Notes under the pieces: model-generated
What the model was told of the DNA's origin: nothing
What the model saw: only the letters and a program-made list of their open reading frames with translations
The model's database searches: none
Shown: one piece after another, positions 51,753 to 61,754 of the stretch
Position numbering within the stretch: the stretch's first letter is position 1
How the letters are laid out: each line of letters starts with the position of its first letter
Assembly: GCA_902523885.1 (NCBI GenBank)
Contig: CABZAV010000001.1
Coordinates: 1 to 64,000 of the forward strand
Length of the DNA stretch: 64,000 nucleotides
From: an uncultured SAR86 cluster bacterium
Lineage (GTDB): Bacteria; Pseudomonadota; Gammaproteobacteria; Magnimaribacterales; AG-339-G14
Direction: 5' to 3'
Translations under genes and position numbers: made by a program

Positions 51753-52604
51753 TTAATTTAGACCTATATAAAAAGAAATAAAAATTAAAACGCCTACATA
51801 ATTATTTTTTTTAAAAAAATCAAAAAAAGTGTCAGGGTTATTCTCATCTATCATATTAATAGAATAAATTAGAAAAAATCCATTTATGATAGAAAAGATA
51901 TAAAAGTATAAATTTATATTTTCAATAAACCCTATTACTAATATCAAAAAAAAGTTAATTAAACTTCCCAACCAAATTATTAATTTTTCATTTCCCTTAA
52001 AAAAGATAGCAGAATTTCCTATGTTTAAAAGTTGATCGTCATCTCTATCAGTCATTGCATAAGCTGTATCGTAAGATAATATCCAACAAAAATTTGCAAG
52101 CATTAGAATAAAGGCGATTAAAGGTATTTCATTTATAGAAGCTGAGAAAGCCATTGGTATTCCTCCAGAAAAGACAATACCTAAAACTATTTGTGGAATT
52201 TTTATTATTCTTTTAGCGAGAGGATAAAAAGCAACTAATATTGCAAGCGACGTTGCAACCAAAAAGCTGAGGAAATTTAAAAAAATAAGTAACAGAGCAG
52301 ATAACGATAATAAGAAAATAAATAAAGATAGTGCTTCGAAGTTGTTAACTTTTCCTGTCGCTAAAGGCCTCGTACTAGTCCTAAAAACTTTTTTGTCTAT
52401 ATCTTGATCAAAGTAATCATTTATTACACAGCCTGCTGACCTCATCAAAAAGGCTCCTATACAAAAAACTATTAATAAACAAATTTCAATTTTTCCGTTT
52501 CCTGCGATTGTTAATGCTGTCAATGTAGGCCATAACAATAAAAAAGTTCCAATCGGCCTGTCAGCTCTCATTAGAAGTAAATAGTTTTTTATAGAATTTA
52601 TCAC
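51753..52604 (-). CDS. ubiA: 4-hydroxybenzoate polyprenyltransferase UbiA
   Basis: 283 residues, about nine helices. The two Asp-rich Mg2+ motifs are CVINDYFDQDIDKKVFRTST (with RPLATGKV after it) and TAYAMTDRDDDQLLNIGNSA. The N-terminal MRADRPIGTFLLLWPTLTAL is typical. It prenylates 4-hydroxybenzoate in ubiquinone synthesis at the inner membrane. ubiC, often adjacent, is absent here; rubredoxin lies divergently upstream. Confidence 0.95.
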   Translation of the reverse strand: MINSIKNYLLLMRADRPIGTFLLLWPTLTALTIAGNGKIEICLLIVFCIGAFLMRSAGCVINDYFDQDIDKKVFRTSTRPLATGKVNNFEALSLFIFLLSLSALLLIFLNFLSFLVATSLAILVAFYPLAKRIIKIPQIVLGIVFSGGIPMAFSASINEIPLIAFILMLANFCWILSYDTAYAMTDRDDDQLLNIGNSAIFFKGNEKLIIWLGSLINFFLILVIGFIENINLYFYIFSIINGFFLIYSINMIDENNPDTFFDFFKKNNYVGVLIFISFYIGLN

Positions 52605-52648
52605 AGTGATATATAATTTTATTTCAATAGCTTAACAATATTTATATT

Positions 52649-52840
52649 ATGGAAGAATTTAAAAAATGGGAATGTATAGTCTGTGGTTGGATTTATGATG
52701 AAGAGCAAGGATTGCCAGAAGAGGGTATTGAACCAGGAACAAAATGGGAAGATGTTCCTGTAGATTGGGTTTGTCCGGATTGCGGAGTGGGTAAAGAAGA
52801 TTTTGACATGGTCCCATTAGAAGGTGGAAAAAGTTACTAA
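52649..52840 (+). CDS. Rubredoxin
   Basis: 63 residues with two CxxCG iron-binding knuckles, WECIVCGWIYDEEQGLPEEG and WVCPDCGVGKEDFDMVP. A one-iron electron carrier. Common partners are alkane hydroxylase or a rubredoxin reductase; neither is near. It is divergent from ubiA and precedes the symporter by 2 bases, so they share a transcript. The electron donor and acceptor are not evident. Confidence 0.97.
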   Translation: MEEFKKWECIVCGWIYDEEQGLPEEGIEPGTKWEDVPVDWVCPDCGVGKEDFDMVPLEGGKSY

Positions 52841-52842
52841 AA

Positions 52843-54084
52843 ATGTCTTTCACAAAAAGAATCTTACTAGCTATGTTTTTGGGTATTTCCTTTGGTAGTT
52901 TAGTTAATACTTTTCAAAATTTCTTTTTTATCGAACTTATTTATACTTATTTAGTTTCAGGATTATTTGATGTACTAGGACAAATTTTTATAAGCCTTTT
53001 AAAACTTTTAGTGGTTCCTTTAGTTTTTGTATCTCTCGTATGTGGAGTGAGTCAGGTCTCTTCTGGATCTCAATTAGGCTCGATCGGAATAAAGTCTGCT
53101 TTACTTTATGTTTTTACAACTTCTTTTGCTATCTTTAGTGCTTTATTAATTGCTTCATTTTTTACTCCTGGCGATGGGATAAATATCGAGTCCGTTAATA
53201 CTTTTTCGGCACCGGATTCACCTTCTATTAAGGAAACTTTAATAAATATTTTCCCTACAAATCCGGTGAATGCAATGTCAGAAGGCAACATGTTGCAGAT
53301 AATTGTATTTGCTCTTTTATTTGGATATGGCCTTTTAAAAATTGGCGAAAATGGAGAGAAAATAAAAATTTTTTTTGAAAATCTTTATCAAATAATTTTA
53401 CAGATTGTAAATATCGTAATTTTAATATCACCAATTGGAGTTTTTTGTTTGATCTTTAATATATTTGCGACATTAGGAATAGAAATCATTACAGATTTAA
53501 TTGAGTATTTTTTAATCTTGACTTTTATATTGATTTTTCATGCCTCTTTCACTTACAGCATAATTCTTAGTTTTTCGAAACTTAACCCTTACATTTTTTT
53601 TACAAAGATGCGAGAAACAATGTTGTTTGCTTTTAGTACTTCATCAAGTAGTGCCACAATGCCAATAACACTTAAAACAGTTGAAGAAAAACTTGGTGTA
53701 GGAAAATCTGTAAGTTCTTTTTGTGTTCCTTTAGGAACCACCATAAACATGGATGGCACTGCAATCATGCAAGGAGTTGCTACAGTATTTATTGCTCAAG
53801 CATTTTCTATAGATTTGTCTTTCACAGAATATTTGATGGTTGTTTTAACAGCAACTTTGGCTTCAATTGGAACTGCAGGCGTACCAGGTGTGGGATTAAT
53901 TATGCTGGCAATGGTCTTACAACAGGTAGGTTTGCCTGTTGAGGGTATTGCTTTGATTATTGGCGTGGATAGGTTGCTGGATATGATTAGGACGGCAGTA
54001 AATGTTTCCGGAGACGCAATGGTTTCTTGCATAGTTGCAAAATCAGAAAATAAATTAGATGAAGAAATTTTTAACCAAGTTTAA
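52843..54084 (+). CDS. Dicarboxylate/amino acid:cation symporter (DAACS, GltP-like)
   Basis: 413 residues, about eight helices plus two re-entrant hairpins. Signatures: AFSTSSSSATMPITLKTVEE (HP1, serine-rich), PLGTTINMDGTAIMQGVATV (helix 7) and ASIGTAGVPGVGLIMLAMVL (HP2), then DRLLDMIRTAVNVSGDAMV with the substrate-binding Asp/Asn. It imports glutamate, aspartate or C4-dicarboxylates with Na+ or H+; which one cannot be read from sequence. Confidence 0.95.
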   Translation: MSFTKRILLAMFLGISFGSLVNTFQNFFFIELIYTYLVSGLFDVLGQIFISLLKLLVVPLVFVSLVCGVSQVSSGSQLGSIGIKSALLYVFTTSFAIFSALLIASFFTPGDGINIESVNTFSAPDSPSIKETLINIFPTNPVNAMSEGNMLQIIVFALLFGYGLLKIGENGEKIKIFFENLYQIILQIVNIVILISPIGVFCLIFNIFATLGIEIITDLIEYFLILTFILIFHASFTYSIILSFSKLNPYIFFTKMRETMLFAFSTSSSSATMPITLKTVEEKLGVGKSVSSFCVPLGTTINMDGTAIMQGVATVFIAQAFSIDLSFTEYLMVVLTATLASIGTAGVPGVGLIMLAMVLQQVGLPVEGIALIIGVDRLLDMIRTAVNVSGDAMVSCIVAKSENKLDEEIFNQV

Positions 54085-54140
54085 TCAATGAAATTGACTC
54101 TTCTTTCTGTTAAATTAACTTTTTTCTGGAGGAGAAACTT

Positions 54141-56126
54141 ATGGGTTCTATGTTAATTATTCCACCATTGTTTGGAATGGCAGGATTATTGGTTGCACTT
54201 TTAATATACTTTGTGGTTCTTAAATACGATGTTGGAACAGATAAAGTAAAAAAAATTGCAGATCAGATACACCTTGGTGCGATGGTATTCATGCGAAGAG
54301 AGTATTCATATCTTTTTCTTTTTGTTTCCGTTTTAATCATTCTTTCATATTTGGCATTAGGTCTTAATACTGCAATAGCTGTTACTGCAGGAGCAATTTC
54401 ATCTTCTCTTGCAGGTTGGTTGGGAATGTTTTCCGCAACAAAAGCAAATTCTAGAACAGCTACGGCAGCAGCTAATCAAGGTGCTAAAACAGCTTTATCT
54501 ATAGCTTTTTATGGAGGATCAATCATGGGTCTTTGCGTTGCTTCTTTAGGTTTAGTGGGTTTAGGCGGTCTTTATTTTTATTTTGGAGGAGATCCAGATA
54601 CGGCAAGAGCAATAGAAGGATTTGGAATGGGAGCTTCTTGTGTAGCTTTATTCTCAAGAGTAGGAGGAGGAATTTTCACAAAGAGTGCGGATGTTGGAGC
54701 TGATTTAGTAGGAAAAATAGAAGCAGGCATTCCAGAAGATGATCCAAGAAATCCAGGAGTTATAGCTGATAACGTCGGAGATAATGTTGGTGATGTAGCT
54801 GGAATGGGTTCGGATATTTTTGAATCCTATTGTGGGGCAATGATCGCTTCAATAGCAATTGCTGCAACCCTCGATGATTCTGGAAGAATGCTTTTACCTC
54901 TAGCACTTGCATCAATAGGTTTGATTTCATCTATTCTAGGAATACTTATTGTTAAGGCCGCTTCATCTCTTGATGCTGATGTGGCTTTAAGGACTGGAAC
55001 AATAGGTTCGGCTGTCATATTTATAATTATTGCCTTCTTCCTGACTCAATCCATGTTAGGAGAGGACGGACTAAATGTTTGGTTGGCTGTCTTAACTGGT
55101 GCTGTTGGAGGAGTTTTGATTGGTTTGATCACAGAATACTATACTGGCAGCAAGCCGGTTGAAAATATAGCAAAATCAGGAGAAACAGGCCCAGCTACGG
55201 TCATGATCACCGGACTGGCTGTCGGAATGCAATCTGTTGTAATACCGATATTAGTTTTAGCTTCGATAATTTGGATTTCAACCTACTTAACAGGTTTATA
55301 CGGAGTTGGAATTGCTGCAGTAGGTATGCTTGCTACTGTCGGAATAACAATGGCAATTGATGCTTACGGACCAGTTGCAGATAACGCCGGCGGTATAGCT
55401 GAAATGGCTGGTATGGGAGAAGAAACAAGAAAGATAACGGACTCATTGGATGAGGTAGGAAATTCTACCGCAGCTATAGGAAAAGGTTTTGCAATCGGCG
55501 CAGCAGCTTTAGCTGCTCTGGCAATCATTGCAGCTTTTGTAGAAACAATTGCTCACAGCAGAGGAGGCGAATTTGTTTTATTACTTTCGGATCCTAAAGT
55601 CTTAGTGGGAATGTTTATTGGTATTTCTATTCCATTTTTAATTTCTTCTATAACAATGACTGCAGTGGGTGATGCAGCATTTGAAATGATTAATGAAATT
55701 AGAAGACAGTTCAAAGAAATACCAGGACTTTTACAAGGAAATGCTGAACCGGATACAGCAAAATGTGTAGACATTGCAACTTCAGCCGCACTAAAAAGGA
55801 TGTTACTGCCGGGAATCGTAGCAGTCTCTGCTCCTGCAGTTGTTGGGTTTGGTCTTGGAGCTGAATCTTTAGGAGGAATGTTAGGTGGAGGTCTTATTGG
55901 TTGTGTATCTATGGCTTTAATGATGGCAAATGCAGGGGGTGCATGGGATAACGCTAAAAAATATATAGAAAAAGGAAATCTTGGAGGTAAAGGTACTGAC
56001 ACCCATGCTGCAGCAGTAGTTGGCGACACTGTAGGAGATCCTTTCAAAGATACTTCTGGACCATCTATGAATATCTTAATAAATGTTATGGCTATAGTGA
56101 GCTTGGTAATTTCTCCACTACTTTAA
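54141..56126 (+). CDS. hppA: Membrane-bound pyrophosphatase, K+-dependent type
   Basis: 661 residues, about 15-16 membrane helices. The PPi-binding motifs include [40 protein letters not shown] and [19 protein letters not shown]. It couples PPi hydrolysis to H+ (or Na+) pumping. The signature [19 protein letters not shown] has Ala and Gly at the two positions that are Lys and Thr in K+-independent enzymes, indicating the K+-dependent class. H+ versus Na+ specificity is not decided here. A strong GGAGGAG ribosome binding site precedes it. Confidence 0.95.
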   Translation: MGSMLIIPPLFGMAGLLVALLIYFVVLKYDVGTDKVKKIADQIHLGAMVFMRREYSYLFLFVSVLIILSYLALGLNTAIAVTAGAISSSLAGWLGMFSATKANSRTATAAANQGAKTALSIAFYGGSIMGLCVASLGLVGLGGLYFYFGGDPDTARAIEGFGMGASCVALFSRVGGGIFTKSADVGADLVGKIEAGIPEDDPRNPGVIADNVGDNVGDVAGMGSDIFESYCGAMIASIAIAATLDDSGRMLLPLALASIGLISSILGILIVKAASSLDADVALRTGTIGSAVIFIIIAFFLTQSMLGEDGLNVWLAVLTGAVGGVLIGLITEYYTGSKPVENIAKSGETGPATVMITGLAVGMQSVVIPILVLASIIWISTYLTGLYGVGIAAVGMLATVGITMAIDAYGPVADNAGGIAEMAGMGEETRKITDSLDEVGNSTAAIGKGFAIGAAALAALAIIAAFVETIAHSRGGEFVLLLSDPKVLVGMFIGISIPFLISSITMTAVGDAAFEMINEIRRQFKEIPGLLQGNAEPDTAKCVDIATSAALKRMLLPGIVAVSAPAVVGFGLGAESLGGMLGGGLIGCVSMALMMANAGGAWDNAKKYIEKGNLGGKGTDTHAAAVVGDTVGDPFKDTSGPSMNILINVMAIVSLVISPLL

Positions 56127-56130
56127 ATTA

Positions 56131-56156
56131 AAAAGCCGATTTAAAATCGGCTTTTT
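56131..56156. terminator. Bidirectional rho-independent terminator hppA/recG
   Basis: AAAAGCCGAT-TTAAA-ATCGGCTTTTT: a 10-bp stem with A-tract before and T-tract after, so it can work on both strands. It lies 4 bases after hppA, and its right arm reaches the recG stop codon. The clearest terminator in the window. Confidence 0.9.
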
Positions 56157-58260
56157 ATTGAGCAGCTATTAAATTTTGTTTATTACCTACCCATCTCTTC
56201 ATTAGAATTTCTACTTCATTTGGTGAAGAAATAAGAATGTTAGCAAGTTTTTCAGCGCTATCTAAATGATGAGCATCCCTCATTAAATCAGCTATTTTAA
56301 GTTCCATTCCTCCAGATTGTTTAGTTCCTAAAATTTCTCCTGAACCTCTTATTTTCATATCTATTTCAGAAATTTTAAAACCATCAGTTGTTTCTTTCAT
56401 AGCTGCCATTCTAGACTCAGCAAGTTCTCCAAGCTTTCCTTGATAAAGAAGAACGCAATGAGCATTCATATCTGGACCTCTTCCTACTCTCCCTCTTAGT
56501 TGATGTAATTGAGATAATCCTAGTCTTTCTGCATTTTCAATAATCATTAAGCTAGCATTTGGGACGTCCATTCCAACCTCGATAACAGTCGTACAAACAA
56601 GGACATCTATCTTCCCAGTTCTAAAATCTTCAATGACTGAATCTTTTTGAGATTTGTTTAATTTGCTATGTACCAAACCAACCTTTAGGTTTTTGCTTTT
56701 TTTTGAAATCCAATCTTTTGCTGATTCTGCCGCTTGAACGTCAAGACTTTCAGATTCTTCGATCATTGTGCATAGCCAAAAAGCTTGATTCCCTTCAGAG
56801 CATATTATTTCAAGCCGCTTAACCAGGTCATCTTTCTTATCATTTGACATGACTGAAGTAATAACGGGATTTCTTCCTGGAGGCATTTCATCAATTTTAG
56901 AGACACTGAGGTCTGCGAAAATGGTCATAGCCAAAGTTCTGGGTATAGGTGTTGCAGTCATAAAAAGCTGATGAGGTAAGAGCTTTTCTTTTGATTTTTG
57001 AAGCATTTCAAATCTTTGCCTAACACCAAATCTTTGCTGCTCATCAACAACAACAAGAGATAGATTTTTCATTGACACTCTTTCTTGAAAAACTGAATGT
57101 GTTCCAATAAGGATTTTTGTTTTTCCAGAACGTAAATTTTGATCTATTTTTTCCCATTCTTTCTTTTTTGTTTTTCCAGTTAGTAGTTTGATTTCGATAT
57201 TTTCACTTGAAAACCACATTGAGAAATTCTTGAAGTGTTGTTCCGCCAAGACCTCTGTGGGGCAAAGAAGAACTGACTGAAGATCACTTTTAGCGCAAGT
57301 CAACATTGCTGCAGCGGCAACCACAGTTTTTCCTGACCCTACATCTCCTTGAACAAGCCTTCTCATCGGCCTGGAGTTTTTCATATCTTCTTGAATTTCT
57401 TCAATAACTCTCCCTTGGGCATTTGTGAGGGAAAAGGGAAGACACTTGTAAAATGAAATTAATAATTCCTTATTATAATTAATGCTAGCCGCTTTCATTT
57501 CATCTACTTTTTTAGTTGAGATTTTCACTCCAATCAAGTTTGTAATTAATTCTTCGATAATTAGTCTTTTCTGAGCAGGATGTTCAAATTGTTTAATTTT
57601 AATAATATCGTCGTCAATAGAAGGGTTGTGAATTATTTTTAATGCCTCTTTTATAGATAGATTTGAAATTTTTTCATTCAAGAAAGTTTTATCTATATTT
57701 TCTTCATTTAAATTGGATTCGTTAATCTTTTCGATGCAATTTTTAATAATATTTCTCAATCTATATTGAGTAATTTTGCTGGATCCTAAGGAATATACTG
57801 GCGTAAGAGTATCATCAAGCGGTGGTCTGAATTTAGAATTAAAGATTTTATAACTTGGATGAAAGACTTCTAATTTATTTCCGGAGTTTCTTACAACTCC
57901 ATAAAGCCTTACAGATAGACCTTTTTCAAAAGATTTAGCTTGTTGTTGTGAAAAGAAAAATAATCTTACTTGTAAAAATCCAGTTCCATCAGTAATTCTT
58001 GCAAAAAAAGCTCTTCTGCCTGGATAATAAATTTTACTCTCTATTATTTCTCCTTCGACTTGAAAAGGTTGACCAGGTACTAAATCTTTAATTTGAGTAA
58101 GTTTTGTTCTATTTTCGTAACTTTTAGGAAGTAAAAAAAGCGCATCTTCCACAAAATTAATACCTATTTTCTCTAATTGAGATTTTATTTTGGGACCAAC
58201 TCCTTTTATTTTATCTATTGGAGAGTTTAAAGAATTATTTTCCACTTCCTTTATAAGCAA
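56155..58260 (-). CDS. recG: ATP-dependent DNA helicase RecG
   Basis: 701 residues, full length. N-terminal wedge/OB domain (about 1-150, VEGEIIESKIYYPGRRAFFA), helicase motif I VQGDVGSGKTVVAAAAML, motif II LVVVDEQQRFGVRQRFEML, MTATPIPRTLAMTIFADLS, and motif VI RLGLSQLHQLRGRVGRG. It remodels stalled forks and Holliday junctions. The long form begins at TTG inside ridA (26-base overlap); a GTG five codons later is possible. Member of the gmk-rpoZ-spoT-ridA-recG run. Confidence 0.97.
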   Translation of the reverse strand: MLIKEVENNSLNSPIDKIKGVGPKIKSQLEKIGINFVEDALFLLPKSYENRTKLTQIKDLVPGQPFQVEGEIIESKIYYPGRRAFFARITDGTGFLQVRLFFFSQQQAKSFEKGLSVRLYGVVRNSGNKLEVFHPSYKIFNSKFRPPLDDTLTPVYSLGSSKITQYRLRNIIKNCIEKINESNLNEENIDKTFLNEKISNLSIKEALKIIHNPSIDDDIIKIKQFEHPAQKRLIIEELITNLIGVKISTKKVDEMKAASINYNKELLISFYKCLPFSLTNAQGRVIEEIQEDMKNSRPMRRLVQGDVGSGKTVVAAAAMLTCAKSDLQSVLLCPTEVLAEQHFKNFSMWFSSENIEIKLLTGKTKKKEWEKIDQNLRSGKTKILIGTHSVFQERVSMKNLSLVVVDEQQRFGVRQRFEMLQKSKEKLLPHQLFMTATPIPRTLAMTIFADLSVSKIDEMPPGRNPVITSVMSNDKKDDLVKRLEIICSEGNQAFWLCTMIEESESLDVQAAESAKDWISKKSKNLKVGLVHSKLNKSQKDSVIEDFRTGKIDVLVCTTVIEVGMDVPNASLMIIENAERLGLSQLHQLRGRVGRGPDMNAHCVLLYQGKLGELAESRMAAMKETTDGFKISEIDMKIRGSGEILGTKQSGGMELKIADLMRDAHHLDSAEKLANILISSPNEVEILMKRWVGNKQNLIAAQ

Positions 58261-58621
58261 TAGCTTCTATTTCAATGGAACTATTTTTAGGAAGTTTAGA
58301 GACCTCAAAAGCCGCTCTCGCTGGATAAGGTTTTTCAAATAATTCGCTCATAATTTCGTTCACTTTTTCAAAGTTATCTAAATTATCCAATAAAATAGTT
58401 AACTTAATTACATCTGAAAAATCCATATCAGCTTCACTGAGAATTTTTTTTATATTTGTAAAAACCATCTTTATTTGATTATCTATACCTTCAGCCATCT
58501 GCATGTTCTTTGGGTCTAATGCAATCTGACCCGAAACATAAAGAAAATCATTAATAAGAACAGCTTGAGAATAGGTTCCAATAGCAGATGGTGCATTATC
58601 GGTAGAAATTATTTTCTTCAT
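58235..58621 (-). CDS. ridA: RidA reactive-intermediate (enamine/imine) deaminase
   Basis: 128 residues. VNDFLYVSGQIALDPKN-like strand (here LINDFLYVSGQIALDPKNMQ), the catalytic Arg in PYPARAAFEVSKLPKNSSI and the terminal IEIEAIAYKG identify the YjgF/YER057c/UK114 family. It hydrolyses 2-aminoacrylate and related imines before they damage PLP enzymes. The ATG overlaps the spoT stop as ATGA. spoT-ridA pairing recurs in gammaproteobacteria. Confidence 0.95.
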   Translation of the reverse strand: MKKIISTDNAPSAIGTYSQAVLINDFLYVSGQIALDPKNMQMAEGIDNQIKMVFTNIKKILSEADMDFSDVIKLTILLDNLDNFEKVNEIMSELFEKPYPARAAFEVSKLPKNSSIEIEAIAYKGSGK

Positions 58622-60786
58622 TTAGAAATTAACTCTAATTTTTGGTCTTGATTATGAATTCTTGAAACTGACATAACATGATTTAATCTTCTCAATCTTC
58701 TCATAATTTTTGCAAGGTGTTGTCTATCTTTAACTTCTATTACAACAAACATTTGAATTGACGTTCCTGCAGGTGGATCCATTCTGAAGTTCACAATATT
58801 TGAATTAGCTTCGCTAATAGATGCAGATATTTCCGCGAGGAGACCAGGTCTATCATCTGAAATAATCTTTATTTCTACAGAAAAGTCACCAACTACATCT
58901 TTTTCCCATTGCACGGGTGCACAATGAGCTGGATCTTTTCTCAAAGCTGTCATATTTTTGCATCGCTCAGTATGAATTACGATACCTTTCTGATTGGAAA
59001 AATGAGCAATAATGTTATCTCCTGGTATAGGTTTACAACATGCAGCATAAGAAAGAACCAATCCCTCAGAACCACTAATTTGTATATTTGAAAATTCAAT
59101 TAAATCTTTTTGATCATAATCTAAAAATTGAATGATTTGATGCGCAACTACTAAACTAGATCTCTGTCCTGATCCAATCTGCTCTAATAATTCTCTTACA
59201 CTTTTTACATTTATTGCATCTAAAAGTTTGCTCATACGGGCTTTTGGAACATTTCTGAGCTTAATTCGGTGCGGTCTTAAAGATTGTTCTAATAAATTTT
59301 TTCCATATTTTCGCGCTTTGGATGCTTTTAAGTTTTTTGTTGAATTTCTAATAGCGCTTCTAGCTCTGGAAGTCCTAACAAATTCTAACCAAGCAGGATT
59401 TGCCTGAGGATATTTGTCAGTAATGATATTAATTGTTTGTCCACTCTCGAGAGGAACACTAAGAGGTGCTAAGTTTTTATTAATTCTGCAACCTTTACAA
59501 TGAAGTCCGATATCGGAATGAACAGCAAATGCAAAATCAATGGGTGTTGAGTCTTTCGGAAGTTCAACAATATCTCCATTTGGAGTAAAAACATAAATCT
59601 CATTCGGAACTAAACCAGTTTTTATCACATCAATAAAGTCCTGAGGATCATCAATATTTTTTTGAACTTCTACTAAAGTATTCACCCATCTTCTAGCTCT
59701 AGATTGTGCTGGATTATCTGCATGACCTGTTTTATAGAACCAATGTGCTGCAACTCCAAATTCGGCTAATTCGTCCATATCATGAGTTCGAATTTGGATT
59801 TCAACAGGAAGCCCGTCAAAAGTCATAATTCCAGTGTGTAAAGATTGATAGGAATTTGACTTGGGTATTGCAATATAATCTTTAAATCTTCCTTCAATCG
59901 GTTTAAAGGAATTATGTAATATACCAAGAACTTTGTAGCAATCCATCGCATCATCAATAGTAATTTTAAAAGCGTATACATCCATTACTTCTTCAAGTGA
60001 TTTGGATTGCTTTTTCATTTTTTTGAAAATTCCATATAAATGCTTTCTTCTGCCATGAACTTGGCAAGAAATCTCGTTTTCAATCATTTTTTCTTTGATG
60101 GAACTTTCAATTTTTGAAAGAATTTTTTTTCTTCCTTTTGTTTTTTTATCAATTGCATTTTTTAAAACTTTGCTTCTAAGAGGATTTATCACCTCAAAGG
60201 CAATGTCTTCTAATTCTCTATAAATTTGATGCATACCCAATCTGTGAGCAATTGGAGCATAAATTTCTAAAGTTTCTAGAGCAATTCTTTTTTGTCTTTC
60301 CTCACTTAAAAATTTAAGAGTTCTCATATTATGTAATCTGTCTGCAAGTTTCAGAACAATTACTCTGATATCTTGCGACATGGCAAGAACCATTTTTTGA
60401 AAATTTTCTGCTTGCTCTTCTTGCTTTGAATTTAAGGAAATTTTATCTAACTTACTTACGCCATCTACTAGTTCCGCAACATTTGAATTAAACTCTTTCT
60501 TCAAGAAAGACTTTGGAATTCCTGAATCTTCAATAACATCATGTAACATTGCGGCGGTAAGACAATCTTCATCCATTTTAAATTTAGCCAATATTTCTGC
60601 CACTGCAACTGGGTGAGTAACGTAAGGATCTCCACTGGATCTAAATTGACCTGAATGTGCATTTGCAGCATAAAGATAAGCTTTATTAACTTGCTCGAGT
60701 TGAGAATTATTTAGATAAGAGCTTAAATTCTTATTTAATTTTTGTAATGATTTTTCATTTGTAACCATAGTTACAAATTTTAGCAA
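58618..60786 (-). CDS. spoT: Bifunctional (p)ppGpp synthetase/hydrolase SpoT
   Basis: 722 residues. The HD hydrolase domain is intact (LTAAMLHDVIEDSGIP, with VLKLADRLHNMRTLKFL). The synthetase has HGRRKHLYGIFKKMKKQ and RFKDYIAIPKSNSYQSLHTG, carrying the RxKD motif of bifunctional enzymes rather than the ExDD of RelA. TGS (about 385-445), a conserved Cys-rich region (SYAACCKPIPGDNII) and a C-terminal ACT domain follow. It sets ppGpp level in response to starvation. The ATG may be the first or the seventh codon. Confidence 0.96.
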   Translation of the reverse strand: MLKFVTMVTNEKSLQKLNKNLSSYLNNSQLEQVNKAYLYAANAHSGQFRSSGDPYVTHPVAVAEILAKFKMDEDCLTAAMLHDVIEDSGIPKSFLKKEFNSNVAELVDGVSKLDKISLNSKQEEQAENFQKMVLAMSQDIRVIVLKLADRLHNMRTLKFLSEERQKRIALETLEIYAPIAHRLGMHQIYRELEDIAFEVINPLRSKVLKNAIDKKTKGRKKILSKIESSIKEKMIENEISCQVHGRRKHLYGIFKKMKKQSKSLEEVMDVYAFKITIDDAMDCYKVLGILHNSFKPIEGRFKDYIAIPKSNSYQSLHTGIMTFDGLPVEIQIRTHDMDELAEFGVAAHWFYKTGHADNPAQSRARRWVNTLVEVQKNIDDPQDFIDVIKTGLVPNEIYVFTPNGDIVELPKDSTPIDFAFAVHSDIGLHCKGCRINKNLAPLSVPLESGQTINIITDKYPQANPAWLEFVRTSRARSAIRNSTKNLKASKARKYGKNLLEQSLRPHRIKLRNVPKARMSKLLDAINVKSVRELLEQIGSGQRSSLVVAHQIIQFLDYDQKDLIEFSNIQISGSEGLVLSYAACCKPIPGDNIIAHFSNQKGIVIHTERCKNMTALRKDPAHCAPVQWEKDVVGDFSVEIKIISDDRPGLLAEISASISEANSNIVNFRMDPPAGTSIQMFVVIEVKDRQHLAKIMRRLRRLNHVMSVSRIHNQDQKLELISK

Positions 60787-60807
60787 AATGAGAGCTTAAC
60801 TGAAGGA

Positions 60808-61068
60808 TTATAAGTCTTCGTCAGAAATAAGTTGATCTGAGAGCTCTTCTTCCAAGGCGTCAAAATTGAAGCTATCTATGTTATCGAAAGTCACTAAACC
60901 CGCAGCTATTTCTCTTAACGCTATAACAGTAGGTTTGTCGTCTTCAGGATCAACAGTAGGTTCTCTTCCATCTACAGCCAGTTGTTTCACTCGTTTAGCA
61001 GCAAGTTTAACCATCTCATAACGATTTGGTATTTGTTTTAAGCAATCTTCTACAGTAATTCTGGCCAT
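60808..61068 (-). CDS. rpoZ: RNA polymerase omega subunit
   Basis: 86 residues: [39 protein letters not shown] and [20 protein letters not shown]. It helps assemble the beta' subunit and, in proteobacteria, forms part of a ppGpp site on polymerase. Its place between gmk and spoT, 21 bases before spoT, is conserved and links ppGpp sensor and target. Confidence 0.96.
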   Translation of the reverse strand: MARITVEDCLKQIPNRYEMVKLAAKRVKQLAVDGREPTVDPEDDKPTVIALREIAAGLVTFDNIDSFNFDALEEELSDQLISDEDL

Positions 61069-61095
61069 AATTTGGAAAGAATTCTACTTAAATTG

Positions 61096-61725
61096 TCACT
61101 CTAAATCTAGTAAGTTTTTAGTTAATTTGCTTGATACTCTTGATTTAAATTCGTTAACTTTTTTTTTGTTGAAAATAATGTCTTTTAAATCGTCCAAAGC
61201 TTTTTTGAATTCATCATTTAATATTAAAAAATCAAAACTCAAACATTTAGTAACTTCTGTTTTAGATTCAGAAAGTCTTTTGGAAATCGTATTGTCGGCG
61301 TCTAAAGCTCTGCCTCTCAGTCTGTCTTCCAAATCTTTATAGGAAGGCGGAATTAGAGAAATTAAAAAAGCATTAGGAAATATTCTTTTGATACTTTCTG
61401 CTCCTTGCCAATCAAGTTCCAAAATTATATCTGAGATTTGTAATTGATCATAAACGAACTTTTTGTCTGTTCCGTATAGATTTCCAAATACATTAGCTGT
61501 TTCAACAAAATCATTTTTCTTTTCTTTCTTTAAAAATTCTTCTTTCTCAATAAAAAAGTAATCTTTTCCCTCAATGTCTCCTGGTCTTTTTTTTCTAGTA
61601 GTATGTGAAATCGACATTACAATCTCTTTTGTTCTATCGTCATCAAAAAAAGCTTTCAAAAGACTAGTCTTTCCACCTCCAGATGGACTAGAAATTACAA
61701 AAAGATTGTGGAGATTTTTATTCAT
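61096..61725 (-). CDS. gmk: Guanylate kinase
   Basis: 209 residues. P-loop FVISSPSGGGKTSLLKAFF, then SISHTTRKKRPGDIEGKDYF for GMP binding and IILELDWQGAESIKRIFP. It phosphorylates GMP to GDP. First gene of the minus-strand run to recG; divergent from pyrE with only 29 bases between the starts. Confidence 0.96.
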   Translation of the reverse strand: MNKNLHNLFVISSPSGGGKTSLLKAFFDDDRTKEIVMSISHTTRKKRPGDIEGKDYFFIEKEEFLKKEKKNDFVETANVFGNLYGTDKKFVYDQLQISDIILELDWQGAESIKRIFPNAFLISLIPPSYKDLEDRLRGRALDADNTISKRLSESKTEVTKCLSFDFLILNDEFKKALDDLKDIIFNKKKVNEFKSRVSSKLTKNLLDLE

Positions 61726-61754
61726 TAATGCAAAAATTCTTATTAAGAGATTAT

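Noticed and set aside
54827-56047. Long open frames on the minus strand inside hppA
   Set aside because: Low-complexity shadows of a membrane protein gene with no family motifs or ribosome binding sites.
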